Below are positions 7,154 to 9,337 of a DNA stretch of 9,337 bases, piece after piece. Position 1 is the stretch's first letter. Every line of letters starts with the position of its first letter. Location of the stretch: contig NZ_FNLM01000019.1 in the NCBI RefSeq assembly GCF_900105725.1, positions 1 to 9,337 of the forward strand, read 5' to 3'. Made by a program: the position numbers and the translations under genes. The DNA is from Gordonia westfalica (GTDB lineage Bacteria; Actinomycetota; Actinomycetes; Mycobacteriales; Mycobacteriaceae). The notes beneath the pieces are model-generated. The model saw only the letters and a list, made by a program, of their open reading frames with translations. It was not told the origin of the DNA and did not search any database.

Positions 7154-8245
7154 ATGGCAACCCGGGGTCCGCGAGCAGTGGATATTGTTCTGACCGATGA
7201 CGAGCGCCGTGAGCTCGAAGGGTGGGCGCGTCGGCGAACGACGGCCTCGGGTTTGGCGATGCGATCACGAATCGTTCTCGCTGCCGCAGATGGCGGGTCG
7301 AATACCGAAGTGGCACAACGACTCGGCCTCAACCGAGGTACCGTGCGGCGATGGCGAGGCCGGTTCGTCGAGCACCGCTGCGAGGGGTTGCTCGACGAAC
7401 CCCGGCCCGGGCGACCTCGAACCGTCGGCGACGAGCAGATCAAAGACCTGATCACCGCAACTCTCGAGACCACTCCGAAGAATGCGACACACTGGTCGAC
7501 TCGGTCGATGGCTGAGCATCTCGACATGTCGCAGTCAACTGTTTCGCGTGTATGGAGAGCGTTCGGATTGGCTCCACACAAACAGGATTCGTGGAAGCTG
7601 TCGAAAGATCCCATGTTCACCGAAAAGGTCCGCGACGTCGTCGGGCTCTACATGAACCCACCCGAACGTGCCCTGGTGCTCTGCGTTGACGAGAAGACCC
7701 AGATCCAAGCGCTCGATCGCACCCAGCCGATCTTTCCCATGCTCCCGGGCACCCCGCAACGGGCCAGCCACGACTACGTGCGCAACGGCACCTCCAGCCT
7801 GTACGCGGCGTTGGACATCGCGTCGGGCAAAGTCATCGGTTCGCTTCACTCACGGCATCGCGCAACGGAATTCATCGGATTCCTCCGCAAGATCGACGCC
7901 GAGGTACCCGACGAGCTCGACGTCCACCTGGTCATGGACAATGCCTCCACCCACAAGACACCCGCGGTCAAGCGATGGCTGACCGCGCACCCGCGGTTTG
8001 TTGTCCACTTCACCCCCACCAGCTCATCCTGGATGAACCTCGTCGAACGCTGGTTCGCCGAACTGACCACCAAGAAACTCCAACGCTCCACCCACCGCAC
8101 CGTACGAGCACTCAATGCCGACATCAGAGCGTGGATCGAGACCTGGAACGACAACCCCCGCCCCTACGTGTGGGTCAAGACCGCTGACCAGATCCTCGAC
8201 TCCATCGCCCACTACTGCACACGAATTAATGACTCAGGACACTAG
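7154..8245 (+). CDS. IS630-family transposase, 363 aa, DDE type (right arm)
   Basis: The protein catalyses cut-and-paste movement of the element into TA sites. The N-terminus carries a helix-turn-helix at about 48-72 (NTEVAQRLGLNRGTVRRWRG), then the linker DEPRPGRPRTV typical of the family. A second winged-helix-like DNA-binding segment lies at about 113-140. The RNase H-fold catalytic domain shows D179 (CVDEKTQ), D262 (LVMDNASTH) and E298 (WMNLVERWF), a D-x35-E spacing expected for IS630. The 363-residue length is normal. I chose ATG 7154 (MATRGPRAVD); TTG 7139 would add five residues. The ORF runs through the right inverted repeat, and its TAG consists of the TA target copy plus the next host base, G. 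Confidence 0.93.
   Translation: MATRGPRAVDIVLTDDERRELEGWARRRTTASGLAMRSRIVLAAADGGSNTEVAQRLGLNRGTVRRWRGRFVEHRCEGLLDEPRPGRPRTVGDEQIKDLITATLETTPKNATHWSTRSMAEHLDMSQSTVSRVWRAFGLAPHKQDSWKLSKDPMFTEKVRDVVGLYMNPPERALVLCVDEKTQIQALDRTQPIFPMLPGTPQRASHDYVRNGTSSLYAALDIASGKVIGSLHSRHRATEFIGFLRKIDAEVPDELDVHLVMDNASTHKTPAVKRWLTAHPRFVVHFTPTSSSWMNLVERWFAELTTKKLQRSTHRTVRALNADIRAWIETWNDNPRPYVWVKTADQILDSIAHYCTRINDSGH
8224..8242 (-). repeat. IS630 right terminal inverted repeat (right arm)
   Basis: This is the reverse complement of GTGTCCTGAGTCATTAATT, ending directly before the TA at 8243-8244. It lies inside the transposase reading frame and encodes its last residues (RINDSGH). The mirror copy is 1019-1037. Confidence 0.93.
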
Positions 8246-8577
8246 CAGACTCCGGCACGAATGGTTTGGCGGGCGGGTCAACGCCTCTCGGCGCTGGTGG
8301 GACTGCGGGGGCAGGTGCGCCTAGCGGTAACGGTGGACCCGGTGGTGCAGGCGCGAACGTGTCGCCGGCAACTCAAACGAAGTGTGGCGGCGCCGGTGGT
8401 GGTGGCGGTGGTGGTGGTGGCCGTGTCAGCTTCCTCAACTACAGCGGCGGAGCTGGCGGCCCGGGCGGCTATCCCGGCGGTGGTGGTGGCGGTGGTGGTG
8501 GTTCGAACGGCGGTACCGGCTCATTCGGCGCTGGCGGTATCGGCGCTACCGGTGTGATCTGGATCTTCTGGAGATGA
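8243..8577 (+). pseudogene. Gene 6 C-terminal part: glycine-rich domain of the tail protein (right arm)
   Basis: This part holds about 110 residues after the IS. Joining CTA (7108-7110) to GCA GAC TCC (8245 on) restores one frame: GGGGL then ADSGTNG. The segment is dominated by Gly, with GGT/GGC triplet runs near 8396-8420 and 8475-8500, interspersed with VSFLNYSG and PGGY. It ends GATGVIWIFWR, the hydrophobic C-terminus typical of glycine-rich phage tail domains. The TGA at 8575-8577 overlaps an ATG (ATGA). The restored protein would be about 332 residues. Without its own start this half is probably not translated, although a TTG at 8266 is in frame. Confidence 0.75.
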
Positions 8578-8579
8578 GT

Positions 8580-8945
8580 ATGAAACCAGCAACCCTTGTG
8601 GCTGAAGCTCTTCCGCATATGCCGCCGATCACGAACCTGTACTCCACGGAGGATGGGTTCCTGTTGGTGTTGGTGGTGGAAGTGCCTGACATGACTTCGA
8701 TTCTCACCAGCATGGGAATGCAGGTTCCCGTCTCGCGGTCGCATCTGAAACCGGATGTGTCGGTGTTCCTGTCGGATGAGCGTGGCCAGGTCATCGACTA
8801 CGACGGTGACCCCGCCAACGGTTTGACCCCGATCCTGTCGACTGACTCGAAGTCGTTCGCGATGACCATCAACCCCGACCTCGCCACCCACGCTGATGCT
8901 TTGGCGGCACTCGGATATGAACTCACAGAACAGGAGACACCATGA
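8580..8945 (+). CDS. Gene 7: unknown 121-aa protein of the tail module (right arm)
   Basis: The product is about 121 residues, acidic and without TM or signal sequences. It begins MKPATLVAEALPHMPP. Beta-rich stretches follow (FLLVLVVEVPD, VSVFLSDERGQVIDYDGD), and the end is helical (ATHADALAALGYEL). I do not recognise the family. Its position directly after the glycine-rich tail protein suggests a tail-fibre accessory or structural protein. Two starts are possible. ATG 8574 overlaps the previous TGA (ATGA), but the GGAG directly abuts it. ATG 8580 has that same GGAG six bases upstream, so I prefer 8580. The stop overlaps gene 8 as ATGA. The left arm copy is badly frameshifted; this one is coherent. 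Confidence 0.72.
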   Translation: MKPATLVAEALPHMPPITNLYSTEDGFLLVLVVEVPDMTSILTSMGMQVPVSRSHLKPDVSVFLSDERGQVIDYDGDPANGLTPILSTDSKSFAMTINPDLATHADALAALGYELTEQETP

Positions 8946-9337
8946 CCACCGTCACCCTCGGATGGGAGGGAACGAAAGCGGAAATCCCCCTCTACCAGAA
9001 CAGTGACCTGGTTTTCTCCCTCGACCCCATCGACGCCACCTCCGGCAACATCACATCGTGGCCGGTCGGTGCAGCATCGACCCTCTACTTTTTCGAAGGC
9101 GACCCCGTCCGGAACGCCACCACCCCCATTCATCTCCATCCCCGGCGTGGTGGAACCACCCTCCATCGACTATGTGGTGCAACAGGAAACGCCTGGCCCC
9201 CATCATCGGCGGGCCACCCACTTCCTGCTCACGGTGTCGATGCCCGAAACCCCCACCCAGGAATATCCCTCTACTACGGGAAAGCAGTCCGCCGTGTCTG
9301 AGTGGACCGACGACACGGCACCCGACATTGGATCGAC
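8942..9337 (+). CDS. Gene 8: beta-rich tail-module protein, partial, with indels (right arm)
   Basis: The protein starts MTTVTLGWEGTKAEIPLYQN, followed by SDLVFSLDPIDATSG and a tail of WPVGAASTLYFFEGDP. The alternating pattern and short length resemble the N-terminal beta-sandwich of small actinophage tail-associated proteins (LtfC/Gp6-like); this family link is tentative. An AGGAG precedes the ATG by a normal distance. After about residue 62 this arm loses frame through an extra T near 9135, an extra C near 9192 and a missing G near 9209. Using the left arm at these places restores one frame (TPIISIPGVVEPPSIDYV, then QETLAPIIGRATHFLLTV) that stays open to the window end. The gene continues beyond 9337. 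Confidence 0.65.

Larger units (their letters stand above)
7111..8242 (+). mobile_element. IS630-family insertion sequence, 1132 bp (right arm)
   Basis: The element is bounded by perfect 19-bp terminal inverted repeats (GTGTCCTGAGTCATTAATT) and by TA dinucleotides at 7109-7110 and 8243-8244, the TA target duplication characteristic of IS630/Tc1-mariner elements. It contains one transposase gene. The empty site, CTAG inside a Leu codon (CTA), sits in the Gly-rich tail gene. The net insertion is 1134 bases, so the flanks stay in the same frame. The transposase points the same way as the tail gene. Perfect ends and an intact DDE gene suggest a recent, potentially active insertion. Confidence 0.95.
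4760..9266. repeat. Right arm of the giant inverted repeat
   Basis: This is the reverse-complement partner of 1-4501, with all genes on the plus strand. It begins inside the holin-like gene, so that gene has no 5' end here. Bases 9267-9337 extend past the start of the left arm and have no partner. Reading frames are intact here for genes 2-5, the transposase and gene 7. The right arm itself carries a missing C near 4877, and extra or missing bases near 9135, 9192 and 9209. Confidence 0.97.

Noticed and set aside
1019..8242. Two inverted IS630 copies flanking about 5 kb could be read as a composite transposon.
   Set aside because: The sequence outside both copies is also inverted-repeat, and both sit at the identical TA of the same mirrored gene, so one insertion was duplicated with its surroundings.
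8390..8510. GGT/GGC repeat runs that might suggest a tandem-repeat or regulatory array.
   Set aside because: They are the codons of the glycine-rich tail domain in frame, without regular spacers; not a CRISPR or independent repeat element.

Overview
The window looks like a piece of an actinobacteriophage or prophage from a GC-rich host of the Mycobacteriales (Gordonia, Rhodococcus, Nocardia or Mycobacterium type). This rests on high GC, GTG/ATG starts, stop-start overlaps (ATGA, TGATG, TAGTG) at nearly every gene junction, a lysis-like run of small membrane proteins, a lysin-B-like serine hydrolase, and a glycine-rich tail protein. An IS630-family element typical of actinobacteria is inserted in the tail gene. 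No bacterial housekeeping gene and no RNA gene were seen.

The dominant structure is a giant imperfect palindrome. Bases 1-4501 are the reverse complement of about 4760-9266, with an unrepeated centre of 258 bases (4502-4759) and 71 unmatched bases at the right end (9267-9337). Paired coordinates sum to 9261 over most of the length. Each gene therefore appears twice, transcribed outward from the centre: minus strand on the left, plus strand on the right.

Gene order from the centre outward is: (1) holin-like membrane protein, full-length only on the left and 5'-truncated on the right; (2) 99-aa single-TM protein with a helical tail; (3) 64-aa charged helical protein; (4) 123-aa three-TM protein; (5) 233-aa alpha/beta hydrolase with GYSAG; (6) glycine-rich tail protein of about 332 aa, split by the 1132-bp IS630 element at a TA site; (7) about 121-aa unknown structural-module protein; (8) beta-rich tail-module protein that runs off the window. 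Genes 1-5 read as a lysis and membrane cassette, and genes 6-8 as a tail or adhesin module.

The arms are identical through the IS element and genes 3-5. They differ by single-base indels, mostly in short homopolymers, near the outer ends and near the centre. Each indel breaks a frame in one arm while the other arm keeps it, and the errors are divided between the arms. This pattern, with the short asymmetric centre, fits a fold-back or template-switch chimera (whole-genome amplification or long-read inverted chimera) better than a natural palindrome, but the sequence alone cannot settle it. The right arm is the better copy for most genes. The left arm is better for gene 1 and supplies two corrections for gene 8. 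No convincing new biological system was found. The most solid biological event is the IS630 insertion in the tail gene, where the target site appears to supply the transposase stop codon.
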